A stretch of DNA of 64,000 nt, taken from assembly GCA_963575645.1 (NCBI GenBank), contig OY754464.1:6076001-6140000 (forward strand), written 5' to 3'. Of the stretch, positions 22,847 through 33,749 are shown in pieces; position 1 is the first letter of the stretch, and each line of letters begins with the position of its first letter. The notes under the pieces were generated by a model. The model worked only from the letters and a program-made list of their open reading frames with translations, did not search any database and was not told the DNA's origin. The translations under genes were made by a program, and so were the position numbers. This DNA is from Xanthostigma xanthostigma (Eukaryota; Arthropoda; Insecta; Raphidioptera; Raphidiidae).

Positions 22847-25800
22847 TCAGGCTCCTGAATGCTCCGTGATCCAGGTTTTAAATTGGTAGACGTCGACAAA
22901 AACGATAGGAAAACCTGGAGTTTTACAATTTGCAGACGTGCTACTTCCAAGACCATGTATTTTTTTATTGCAGAGTAACGGAGCTCCTTCATCGCCCTGT
23001 AAAAATGATAATTCCGGTCATTCTAAACATTATTAGATAACGACAGTCACATTATAACCAAAATTCTAGAAGACAACAACAATGCATCCAGGTAAAAGAA
23101 AGGATCAGAACATTCTCGAATGTTACCTAGCACCTATAAATAACGGCACGCGTCAGGCAGACATTCATTCATTGATACAGTGATACGAAGTGGGATACAG
23201 ATAGCTGTGAAATAAATTGTTCAGTCGGTGCAGTAGTACCGAGGCAACTGTGGAGATAGAAGTCGGTACCCAAATCGCGCAGACGAACTGCGCAGGTTGC
23301 GTTAGCTTGCAGAGCGATCGGGCACGCCCATACTGTTTTCTTATTGGCGTACGGAGTCATTAGTCGACGAACATTATTTTTTGCACTTTTTTTTTCTATT
23401 TACAAACACGCAAAACTTAAATAAACAGGCAAAAAATGATGAAAACTGAAAATCTTTAAAACTGTACCTACAATTACAGTTATGATTTTATTAATCAGTA
23501 TTAATCGAAATAACTTGTGTGTATAATTTATTTAAAAATAACTCGTTGTTATTTATGTCCTACAGTGTGTTCTGTTGACCAAAAGTGGTAACAGTGACTA
23601 ATTCATGCATCCTACTAGATACAAAAAAGTTTCGAAAATGCAAGAAAATATGTTGCCAAATGGAAAAAAAGGCATGTCCACATCCGGTTGAGTTTGAAGT
23701 TCAAAAAATATACCTCAGCAGTTTCATATAGTATAAGCCTCGAGTTGAAGAAAAAACTATTTAAATTTTTTTGTATCTAGTAGGATACACGAATTATTCA
23801 CTGTTACCACTTTCGGTATCTATTGACCTTGCAAAAATGTCTCATTTGTTTGTAACGGCAAATCATTGAGTTGTTTTTTCGCGAAATTCTTACAACGCGC
23901 CTGAAGAAGATGTATGTCAAAAAGATACAATAAATGATTGTCAAAAACATAGATTTGGCAATGACTTTAGAGTGTGAACATATCGCCATATGAAATCGTC
24001 TTTGATTAGTTTCAAATCGATCCTTCTCGAAAAATGATTGATCGATTAAAACGATATTTTTTTTTTAAACTGTGTATACATGTATAATACGCGCCACGGA
24101 TCTAAAAGGTTCGGAAGCTAGTCACAAACAGCGTCGCAAAGGCACATTTTAGAGCCGTTGAGATCCCCACCACCTCCCAGCTACCTGCACGGAACGTGCG
24201 CTCATCAGTGATTGACCGTGATCGCTCGTTGCCTTTGTCACTTGTCGCTTTCTTGCTTTAAAGTACAGTCGAGTACGCTATTGTCAAGTTGTTATTGTTG
24301 TTTTAGTTTTGTTGAGTTGCGTGTTTGTAGTTTTTCAACAGACTGTACAAGCGCAAGCCCGCATTCGCATCTAACTTCCGAGCCTTTTAGATTCATGGCG
24401 CGTATTATATTTAGCATCGTTTTTGTACAGTTTTTACTTCAAAACAACGTTTCTCTACAGATTTTGATCAAAATTTAGCTTAAAAAAAAGATCTTTTTCT
24501 ATGTAGTACAATCATTATTTTGTTTTTTTGTGAGTACAGTCTAATGTTCTAGATGACAGGGAGTTTGAATACAACATTAGACTGCTCTTGATGTATGGAA
24601 GCTATCATAATTTTTTAACAATCCTTTCTAGGGTTGGGTAACTCAGATCTGAACCGGTTCAAAGAGCCGACTCCGACAGAAGATCCGTGAGAGCCGGCTC
24701 ACTTTTTTATGAGCGGACGGCTCAACGGATCCGCATAGCTCAGTGAAACACTTAACACACAGATGCAAACTGTATCTGTCAGCTCAAATGACTCATGCAT
24801 TATATGTCTGGCTATGGTACACACTACACACTAAAGTCACAACTATTTAAGGTATTGTATTGCATATTGTAAGTAATATGCTTTCTGTAACATAGCAAGT
24901 AGCAACCTGTAAAACCCCGCCTTATAATATGTGAGTCAGTCACTGGCATAATATTAGGTGATATGATTGACTTGACTCAACTAACTCAGTGGCTCAGCTG
25001 ACTCGAATAACATATTCAGAACTCAGCTCTTTTTGAACCGGTTCAGGGAGCCGGCTCACATATGGGATCCAGATGCAAAGATGCAGATCACTGAAAAGAC
25101 CCGTTTGTCTCATCGCTAATCCTTTCTGCCACCAGGCTATTGTATCTTATAAACAAAATATTCCTTTATCCAAGTGTGTAGGCTTTCATGGCCGTTGTTA
25201 ATCTAAACCTTCTTGGTTTCCGGGCTTGTATGCCGTGGTCCATTGGTATTACTACCTGACGTTTCGTCTACCTGTGAGCAGCCTAGAAAGCCTAGGAAAC
25301 ATCGCCCGCTACAACATCGCCTTTGATTATGTCTACCGCAGTTGTAGACGAAACGTCTGGTAGTAATACCAATGGATCACGGCATACAAGCCCGGAAATC
25401 AAGAAGATTTGGAAGATATTCCTTTGATCATAATATTGGTTCACTTTTATATTCCAGATACTTACAAGACATAGTGCATTAGCGCCCATGGTGCAGAGAT
25501 TCTCAGGTTGGAGGGTTATTTTGGCCTCTGATAATTCTCGTTGACATTCGGTGTTATTTATTTTATTTGCAGTCATAACTTGCAATGGCTTTGAAGCTTC
25601 GGGAGGATTTACCATCTAGAAAGAAACAACTAAATCAGTGTAGGCTTCCAGGTCCAGTGTTGTTCCAAATCTTCTTGATTTCCGGGCTTGTAGGCCGTGG
25701 TCCATATCTAGAAATAGCAAAGAACTACGGCCAGGAAACCAAGAAGATTTGAAACTAAATCAGTTTTTAGAGGCTGATAAATAATTGTAATTTAAAATAA

Positions 25801-27685
25801 TATACCCATGTCCAGCTATATTATCGAAGGTTACCGAGATATGAAAAAATCTTTGTTGCGCAATAATTGATCACATGTTAATGCATCTACAGTGAATTTC
25901 ACATAAGACAACATTTGTTAATATGGTGGTTATGGAAAATGCAACATAAGGTTCGAATTGAAAGTGATTGTAATTTGTAAAAATGATTTTAATCTTCCTT
26001 TTTTGGAGTGGGTTCAATTTTTTAAAAAATATTTTTATTATTATACGTACATCTGAAATACCCCAAGCAGCTGCGGTACATTCTGCGTTATCTTTCAATG
26101 GTTCCGAAGCCCATTCAACAGTGTCTATTTTAGAACTCTTTTTAAATGACGATTCAAGCTGCAAAAAGAAAATGTTATTAATTTTAAACTTCAGTATGTC
26201 CATCATTTGTCATTATTTTGATAGAGTGTTCTAAAATCCTTAACTTGTGTACTATTGAAAGTTCTTACCTTTAATATGGCTATATTATTAGTAATATTGC
26301 CATTCGAGTCGGTATATTTCTCATGTTTAATAACTTTTTTAACTTTTATAATTGAGCTCGTAGAAAAATTTGCTATTGAAGTTTCTCCTGCAATTACTGC
26401 CATTTTGCTTGCAATAGGCAGCGTCAGTCGCGCTACAGTCAACACTTCATCCAAACGAATCAAAGCTCCACTTCCAATAAGAATGTTAGTTGTTTCATTT
26501 TGGTACGCTAATATTGCCACCTGAAATAGGAGCCGGTTTTTTACGTTTAGTTACCATTTTTTTAACGACTTTTAACACAGTTAATTCTTCCAATAAAAGG
26601 AACCGCCGTTGATGCCTTGCAGTTGTGAAACGAAATTCTAATAACTAAACTTCGCAGGCCCAGATCTAGGAGGAGGTCAATCGGGGCCCCGGGGCACCAA
26701 AATCATAATATAATATGGTTGAAAACCACACCCAATCTATATCTTTTTTCCGATTTACTCAATCTGCTTGTTTTCTGACGGTTTTACGTCCTAGGTGATG
26801 GCACCGTTACAAAATTTAGTTTTTTTAAGTAATTTATCTGAAACGCTTGGAGAGAGGGGGCGCCATCATCAAGATTCTGCCCCGGTTCCAAAAAAATCGT
26901 AGATCCGGAGCTGAAATTTCGTCCTGTCAACGAACGAAATTCTAGCAACTAAATATCTTTCTGTAACTTTTCACCCCGTAACTAAATTTCGCCCTGTTAT
27001 CTAGATGTCGCCTTCAACAAAAGCCTTGTTTAATCTAACGCACACAACGTAATGTTCTTTCATAAAACGTCATCCCATAAACGTGTTGCGCCAATATCAC
27101 GCTTTTACTCCCAACCAAACGCGCTATTGGATGTTTCACATCAAAACCATTCTATAGCCGATAGCATAAAATAAAATATTTGAAATGTTTTGTCTTTACC
27201 TGATAAGGATAGTTTTCAATTTTTGTGTCTTTACCCCCGATAATCCTGATATCTTTGTTTCCATGTACCTGGATAAAATCATCATTTGTGGCGGATTCTG
27301 CACAATCTAATAATTTGATAAACAAAACAGAAAATAAAAATGTTAAAATTCAATAATATATTAAATTAGTATTATTAGTACTCAAGATAGGGAAAAAATA
27401 ATAATTATATAATAATAATAATGAAACTCCTGACTCACAAGTTGCAGAGTATTATTTTGATCGGCTTTGAGCTGCATTTACCATCAGCACATTAGTATAA
27501 ATCACTTTGTAAAAGTTAAGTATGCGCATGTCGAATTGATAACATAGTTTTTTTAAAAACCACAAGAAAACGAAATTCGAGACTTAGATCTCCTTACCTA
27601 CTGTCTTAGACTTTAGTAATAATAATTTTATTTACTTACGTATTACGCATAGCACAGTCGAAATGAAGAAACCTAGATATTTCAT
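22847..27685 (-). CDS. Copy A: secreted serine-protease homologue, six exons, catalytically dead
   Basis: Exons on the minus strand, in coding order: 27640-27685, 27200-27306, 26269-26520, 26051-26158, 25466-25615 and 22847-22996. All introns read GT..AG and the joined frame is open for 270 aa with a TGA stop. The protein starts with a hydrophobic signal peptide (MKYLGFFISTVLCVI), then a short propeptide, the activation site R|IIGG and a chymotrypsin (S1) fold. Signature blocks follow: YPYQVAIL, GSGALI, CTAAAWG, NLCT and GDEGAPLLC. Catalytic positions are changed: His57 is Arg (TVARLTL), Asp102 is Asn (NNIAIL) and Ser195 is Glu. Gly193 and Asp194 remain, so activation cleavage could still order the fold. 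Cys42 and Cys58 are missing; the six cysteines matching the 136-201, 168-182 and 191-220 pairs remain. Secretion and a non-enzymatic binding or cofactor role are inferences. Intron 5 (about 2.5 kb) holds a hAT-type insertion. Confidence 0.88.
24629..25118. mobile_element. Non-autonomous hAT element in intron 5 of copy A, TSD atcctttc
   Basis: ATCCTTTC lies at 24621-24628 and 25119-25126; ends are TAGGGTTGGGTAA and GTCTCATCGCTA. The interior repeats GAACCGGTTC and GAGCCGGCTCAC. The matching site in copy B (about 34616-34625, GGCAATCCTTTC) is empty. Confidence 0.8.
25206..25413. repeat. Hairpin cassette in intron 5 of copy A
   Basis: Arms 25206-25271 and 25343-25413 are inverted copies (CTTCTTGGTTTCCGGGCTTG; CTGACGTTTCGTCTAC / GTAGACGAAACGTCTG). 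One of several cassettes here carrying CGAAACGTC. Confidence 0.65.
25666..25752. repeat. Short hairpin in intron 4 of copy A
   Basis: CCAAATCTTCTTGATTTCCG mirrors CAGGAAACCAAGAAGATTTG. The same hairpin is at 34914-34994 in copy B, so it predates the duplication. Confidence 0.6.
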
Positions 27686-27694
27686 TGTATTTGT

Positions 27695-27724
27695 TCTGAA
27701 GTAACTAGCTTGAGTTCTATAAGT
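27695..27724 (-). promoter_or_regulatory. Possible core promoter of copy A
   Basis: A TTATAG element (27722-27717, minus strand) stands about 23 bp before TTCAGA (27700-27695), close upstream of the start codon. The same arrangement precedes copy B. TATA and initiator roles are inferred. Confidence 0.35.
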
Positions 27725-28375
27725 AGTTTTATCAATAAATAATTAATTTCTATATATATATACTCACGCTTGTAGTATTATCAGTTATAGACAGATGTTT
27801 TTTTATCTATAATAACACGTGATAATAATAATGTTTTGTTCTTATCAGAAATTGCAATTTATTGACAGCGAAATGATTTTATCAGTTCAGATCTTCTTTA
27901 AATAAGTAGGTACTACTGTGAAATTTCGCCTTATCAATTCAATAGTTTTGCCAGTGATAAGTTATTATGATATAGTTTATGCACACCAGTTACGTATAGT
28001 GGATAAAGGTTAAGAGTCCTATATGTGTACGGTGTAACACCTTACCGACTACCTCGAAGCAGGACTTTTTGGTACGGCCGTTTTCGTCCCGCCGTTTTGG
28101 TTCCGGCCGTTTTGGTCCCTGATCAGATTATGACAAATAAAATTACCGACCAATTTTTCAGACAATATATTGACAGAAAAATTAACAATTAACGTTTCGA
28201 TCTGAATTTAGAACTTCTTCGGAATCGAGCAAAAAAATAAAAATATAATAAATTAAAAATAAAAAACTTTTTTAAAAACAAGCTTTTATTTAAATGCGCT
28301 AAAAAGAATAAAATAAACTTCTCCTTTAAAGCATTTACTATCAACTTATAACGACATTACACAATTTATATAATA

Positions 28376-28971
28376 CTAGCGGTCCCGTCCGGTTTCACCC
28401 GGGTGTAAAAGAACGAATGGGGAAGGGAGGAACATGAGTACACACATTCATCTTAGTTTACCGAGATTAATGTTGTGTCCAAATTTCATGATGATCGGAG
28501 TTACCGTTCAAAAGCTTTTGTCGATAAAGAGCAGTATTTATACTTTTTTAAACTAATAATTTTTTTTAATTAATTAAATAAAATTAAAATAAATTTAAAT
28601 GTAAACCTTAGAAGAAAGCAATGTAGAAAATTAAAAATGAAAATATTTTCGCCCAACGTGGGGCTTAAACCCACGACCCTGATATTGACAGTCTGAGCCA
28701 TCCGACGTTGTATAGTCACAAAGCTAATATAAGTATATTTAGTTAGTGCATTTCACCTGAATAGAAGCTTATTTTTGAGATACATTTTGCAACATTTTTC
28801 ATTAATGCTCCGCTCCTAATAGTCGTAGCGTGATATTATATAGCCTATAGCCTTCCTCGATAAATGGGCTATCCAACAAAATTTGTTTTCAATTTGAACC
28901 AGTAGTTCCTGAGATTAGCGCGTTCAAACAAACAAACAAACAAACTCTTCAGCTTTATATATTAGTATAGA
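28376..28971 (-). mobile_element. Non-autonomous Helitron (596 bp)
   Basis: It reads on the minus strand from TCTATACTAAT (28971) to the hairpin and CTAG at 28376. It contains a decayed tRNA-Lys-like module at 28651-28708 in which about 16 bp around the A box are deleted. It is nested in a larger inverted-repeat element. Confidence 0.7.
28651..28708 (-). pseudogene. Deleted tRNA-Lys-like module in Helitron
   Basis: The B-box half (GTCGTGGGTTTAAGCCCCAC) and the 3' TTGGGCG are kept, but the segment carrying the D arm is missing when compared with the copies at 5911 and 62124. Confidence 0.5.
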
Positions 28972-29077
28972 TAAAAGCCTGTCGCTCAATTTAAGTACTC
29001 GTATTTACCTACTTAGTTTGAAAATTTTAAAAATTAAAATCAGATCAAGTTAATTAAATTTACTTGTTTATCTACTA

Positions 29078-30083
29078 GTGCAGGGCATAGTGGCGCATTC
29101 GTTTGCAAAATTCGTTTGTTCGTAAATTTTTTTTTTAAATGTCCAGGAGGCTCTCCTGATTATAACAGTGTAACATGACACTCAATATCTGTTGCCGTTA
29201 TTGTTTAAACAACGAAAAATTGAAAATATTGCAAAATAATTTTTTTTGCAATAAATATTTTTTTTATATATTTTTCAGACTATTTTGAATCGAAAAAGTC
29301 CTTACACTCATTATCGTATCTTCAACCGGTGAATTTTTATGAATTTTTAAAAATTAAAAATCGTTGTAAATCGAGATTTTCTTGAATTAAATAGTACACC
29401 TGAAAATAAAAAATAGCGTGATTTCTATTTTTTTATTAAATATTTAAACTTTAATAAAAAAAATGGCGTAATCAGATTTCAAATATTTTATTAATTATTA
29501 TGTTTATTATTCATAATAACAATATGCAATAATTTGTCGAAGCGTACCATCTGCCTCTCTCTTACTAATGTCATACATAGGACTGGGAGTGAGATGACAA
29601 TACTACTATCCTTAAAGTGCTTGCGCGTAAAGAGCATATTGTTATTATGAATAATAAACATAATAATTAATAAAATATTTGAAATCTGATTACGCCATTT
29701 TTTTTATTAAAGTTTAAATATTTAATAAAAAAATAGAAATCACGCTATTTTTTATTTTCAGGTGTACTATTTAATTCAAGAAAATCTCGATTTACAACGA
29801 TTTTTAATTTTTAAAAATTCATAAAAATTCACCGGTTGAAGATACGATAATGAGTGTAAGGACTTTTTCGATTCAAAATAGTCTGAAAAATATATAAAAA
29901 AATTATTTATTGCAAAAAAATTATTTTGCAATATTTTCAATTTTTCGTTGTTTAAACAATAACGGCAACAGATATTGAGTGTCATGTTACACTGTTATAA
30001 TCAGGAGAGCCTCCTGGACATTTAAAAAAAAAATTTACGAACCAAACGAATTTTGCAAAAGAATGCGCCACTATGCCCTGCAC
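29078..30083. mobile_element. 1006-bp foldback element with 450-bp arms, TSD TA
   Basis: Arms 29078-29527 and 29634-30083 are near-perfect inverted copies, ending GTGCAGGGCATAGTGGCGC / GCGCCACTATGCCCTGCAC and flanked by TA. The loop is 106 bp. Matching arms of the same length imply recent formation or ongoing gene conversion. No coding capacity. Confidence 0.8.
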
Positions 30084-30489
30084 TATACACAGGTAAATCT
30101 CGCTACAAGATTTTATATCATATAAATTGTGTATTGTCGTTATAAGTCGAGAGTAAAGTTTATTTTATTCTTTTTAGCGCATTTAAATAAGCTTGCTTTT
30201 GAAAAAGTTTTTTATTTTTAATTTATTTTTTACTTTTTAGTTTAACTCGCATTCGTATTCTCAGCAAGCCCTTTCATTTGATACCTATATTGTAGGAAAG
30301 CATAAAAAACTTAGTTCGCCATCTTTAGAAGTCTGCCATATTGGATTTATATTTACCAAAAATCGTCCAATTAAAAAATTAGTTAGTATTAATTAGTTAT
30401 TATTTTTTCATTAATATTTTCATATTGAAAAAATACACAGCATACATTTATTATCTAAAGTAATTACTAATTTATGTTTTATATTTTTT

Positions 30490-30850
30490 ATTTTTTAGCT
30501 CAATTCCGAAGAACATCCAAATCCGGATCGAAATGTTAATTTTTGTCAATATATTGTCTGAAAAAGTGGTCGATAATTCTATTTGTCATAATCTAATAAC
30601 AGGAACCAAAACGGCCGTACCAAAACATCATGTACCGGACCACCTTTAGAAACGTAAACTTATTCTCCTTTGCAAAAAAAGTTGAAAAGAAATATTTACA
30701 AATTTAATTTGGGATTAGATTTATAAGATCAAAACGATTTAAATATGCACGAAATTTTGTGAATCTACCCGCTTAAATTATCTTTTCTAATTTTTAATGT
30801 AACATTTTGTCTGTACAAAAAATGCAAATAATAAATGTACAATATTTTTT
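30490..30850 (+). repeat. Direct repeat, first copy (partner 31521-31857)
   Basis: From TTTTTTAGCTCAATTCCGAA through CCAAAACGGCCGTACC to TAATGTAACATTTTGTCTGT, repeated about 1.03 kb downstream. It includes CCGAAGA...CGGATCGAAATGT. Confidence 0.7.
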
Positions 30851-31520
30851 ATTTGTATTTTGACGTGATAACGTCTTATAAATTGATGAATCACCAATCT
30901 TATAAATTGATAAAACACCGGCTGCATGCACGAAAAAGTGTAACGTTCCTAAATCCTAACGTTCGTAACGCGTAACGCGTAACGTTCCGCCTGACCCTGT
31001 GCGTGCTTTTTGCTAATTTCTCGCTCAATTTAAATCAGATCGGTTTGAAACCAGTATTAAACGAAAGAGGAGAACATTTTACATAGATTTCGTATAACAG
31101 AATTTGCCTAAACAGTTATTTTATACAAATTTATATAGAAAAATAGCTGTATAAATGCAATGTTGTCTAATGCATGACGCGACGCGGTCGGTCGTCTTTG
31201 TTTGCCGTACATGGAAATTAGAAGATAACGTATGTCTTGTCTTAACATGAAAACGGCTGCATTTCTAATGTTTAATTCAATTTTTTGACATTAGTATTTT
31301 GTGAAATGCAACGCCTTCTAAGTTAAGTATTAGAATAACTAATTATTATTAGAACATAATACTTTGACAGTTGCAAACGTCACTTTTGACATTTCTTATC
31401 ATTCCGACACCAAGGATAAGCGGATTGAAACCAAATTTTGGGAGGTTTAGGTTATGTATTACGGAATACGTTATCACGTAAAACTATCGTCCGTAAACCG
31501 ACTTTACAGACAACCAATTT

Positions 31521-31857
31521 TTTTTTATTTTTTAGCTCAATTCCGAAGAAGATCCAAATCCGGATCGAAATGTTAATTTCTGTCAATATATTGTCTGAAA
31601 AAGTGGTCGGTAATTTTATTTGTCATAATCTAATAACAGGGACCAAAACGGCCGTACCAAAATATCATGTACCGGACCACCTTTAGAAACGTAAACTTAT
31701 TCTCCTTTGCAAAAAAAGTTGAAAAGAAATATTTACAAATTTAATTTGGGAATATATTTATAAGTTCAAAACGATTTAAATATGCACGAAATTTTGTGAA
31801 TCTACCCGCTAAAATTATCTTTTCTAATTTTTAATGTAACATTTTGTCTGTACATTG
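31521..31857 (+). repeat. Direct repeat, second copy (partner 30490-30850)
   Basis: Nearly identical to the first copy. The 670 bp between copies has no recognised gene. Confidence 0.7.
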
Positions 31858-32276
31858 TACATTTTGTATTTTTAATCAAAAGGTTAAGTTGAAAAGCAGT
31901 TTTTTGCTGAACTTCGTCTCTTTGGTAAGCATTATTAGGTTATTACTTATATTAAATAAAGAAATTATTATTATAATATTATTATCAAAAGCGATAAATC
32001 TCTTATACAACATCATATCACTTTACTGTAGGGTAGAGAGGCGCTAGTTGAGTATAGGGGCAAGTTGTGTCACGAATCACATGAATTGTTAATCATTGAC
32101 CAAAAATTAGCGCCGACCCTCTGTATAAAAAAAATAGTATTCATGACGGGATCGAAATCTTACTTTCTTATGTCCACGGTATAGATACAGTTGTGTCAAC
32201 GGAGGATACAAGTTGTGTCCACTGTAGACGCCCTTGGTAATTATGTAGTCGAAAACTTGGGTATTCATTCATTTAA

Positions 32277-32807
32277 AGGTGGAACTTCACATGGCTATTT
32301 GTGTTCGCTATTGGGTGCTTGTTGTATTTGGCAAAATATATGACGTTCAAGACAAACATGCAAATAGAGGCAAATACGACCATCCAAACATGGCAGTCAA
32401 ATAGCAAACACACAAACATTTGGCAGCAGAACGCAAGGTTCAAAGTTCCAGGAATTTTAGCACTGTTTCATTGTCCCAATTCTTTTTCAATAGTAATTGT
32501 TCTAGTTCTCGCTCACAGCACAGACACAAAAATACTGCACGTCCGTACAGGTTCACGGCGCGTGCGCTTCTGAGTATGGCCATTGTGTGGACGGTTTATT
32601 TACCGTATTTGCCTATTTGACTCCTTTGATGTGCCTCGAAAAACCGACAAGCGCACGGTAACGCGTATTTGGTATTGGCCTTATTTGTCAAATAGGCAAA
32701 TAAGGCCAACACTTTGTCAAATAGACTGTCCACACTTGGTAATTGTTTGCCAAATATGCCAAATATGCCAAATACACCAATACAAATAGCCATGTGAAGT
32801 GCCGGCA
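32277..32807. mobile_element. TIR element with TAA target duplication
   Basis: GGAACTTCACATGGCTATTTG at the left mirrors CAAATAGCCATGTGAAGTGC at the right; TAA lies at 32274-32276 and 32808-32810. A short TATGCCAAA repeat is near the right end. Copy A's homologous flank lacks it. Confidence 0.6.
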
Positions 32808-32879
32808 TAAAGTAAAAGTAAAAAACCTCTATAAATACAATTATATAATCTAAATTATGTGCTAGAATATTTTTTTTTC

Positions 32880-33060
32880 AATTATCACAATAAGTTATTG
32901 TTATTATTATTACTATTATTTTTATTTCTCACATATTTGTATTCTTTTTGTTTGGTTTGGATTGATAACAGCTTTAAGCGGAATTCACGCCTTTTGATAA
33001 AACTCTGTTTTATTTTTCATCAATAAAGACATTATTATTATTATTATTATTATTATTATA
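32880..33060 (+). repeat. Retroposon 3' end with (ATT)n tail
   Basis: GCGGAATTCACGCCTTTTGA, then CATCAATAAAGAC followed by an (ATT)n array at 33031-33057, like a truncated LINE 3' end. Confidence 0.45.
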
Positions 33061-33394
33061 GTATGCCGACAATCATTTTACATTGCTATACTATGGGAAA
33101 AAGAGGTGCAACTAGTTGTCCTTTTTTAAATAGTCAACGGGAATAATAAATAAATGCTCGTGTGATTTATGAACGTAATTTTATTTTCGTTTTTATAAGA
33201 TAATTTTTATCGTCATAAGGTATAAAAATAAATGTACAACTTATTACAATATTTATATGGCGTTCCTGTAACCTATTGGATACAGTCTATTATGTTATTT
33301 TTTTACAAAATTAGTTTTCTGCCCTGGGAAAAAATTTTTTTTTCGTGGAAAATTTATAATGCATGTTATAAAGCAAATACACTAATATTTTGAT

Positions 33395-33624
33395 ACAAAT
33401 ATTAAGAGCACTGTGGTTGAAACAAAAATAAAAAATATAAAGAATAGTAACTTCTTACCACAACAGTTTTATTAGCGGATGTACATTTCGGGAGCTATGC
33501 TCTCATCTTCAGCAAATTAACACTAAACTTTAGTGTTTGCTGAAGATGAGAGCATAGCTCCCGAAATGTACATCCGTTAATAATACTGTTGTGGTAAGAA
33601 GTTTCTATTCTTTATATTTTTTAT
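33395..33624. mobile_element. Retroposed hairpin cassette with 12-bp target duplication
   Basis: Arms 33429-33528 and 33533-33623 are inverted copies (GTGGTAAGAAG; GCTGAAGATGAGAGCATAGC; CCCGAAATGTACATCCG). TAATATTTTGAT lies at 33383-33394 and 33625-33636. Copy A keeps the empty site near 22645-22660. A 12-bp duplication suits retrotransposition. Confidence 0.65.
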
Positions 33625-33749
33625 TAATATTTTGATGGCATGATTTTATTCAAGTCTATTGCCAGATCAGTTATTTAATTTAGTTTGTTAGGCAACCAGT
33701 TTTCAGTATCAGTTGTTACATTTTTCTAGTGGTAAAAAAACTTTTTCCC

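Larger units (their letters stand above)
21397..28000. repeat. Segmental duplication unit A (contains gene copy A)
   Basis: Flanks and introns match unit B: 21460-21530 with 32125-32190 (TTACTTTCTTATGTCCACGG), 22467-22530 with 33056-33120 (TAGTATGCCGACAATC), 23000-23160 with 33975-34190, and 27690-27870 with 39925-40100. Confidence 0.75.
28057..30650. mobile_element. Large inverted-repeat element with two nested insertions
   Basis: Left arm 28057-28375 (GGTACGGCCGTTTT, ACGTTTCGATCTGAA, AAGCTTTTATTTAAATGCGC) is mirrored at 30110-30240 and 30497-30650. A Helitron (28376) and a foldback element (29078) are inserted between the arms. Another right-arm copy is at 31521-31860. Confidence 0.55.

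Noticed and set aside
25871..26234. Overlapping open frames on both strands around exon 4 of copy A
   Set aside because: Only the 26051-26158 stretch fits splice sites and homology to copy B; the rest is intron or antisense.
29078..30083. CRISPR-like or phage structure
   Set aside because: It is a single inverted repeat with a TA duplication in an intron-containing genome, not a spaced direct-repeat array.
33533..33600. Active hammerhead ribozyme
   Set aside because: GAUGA and GAAA halves are present but the expected CU before GAUGA is AA, which should abolish activity; kept only as a resemblance.
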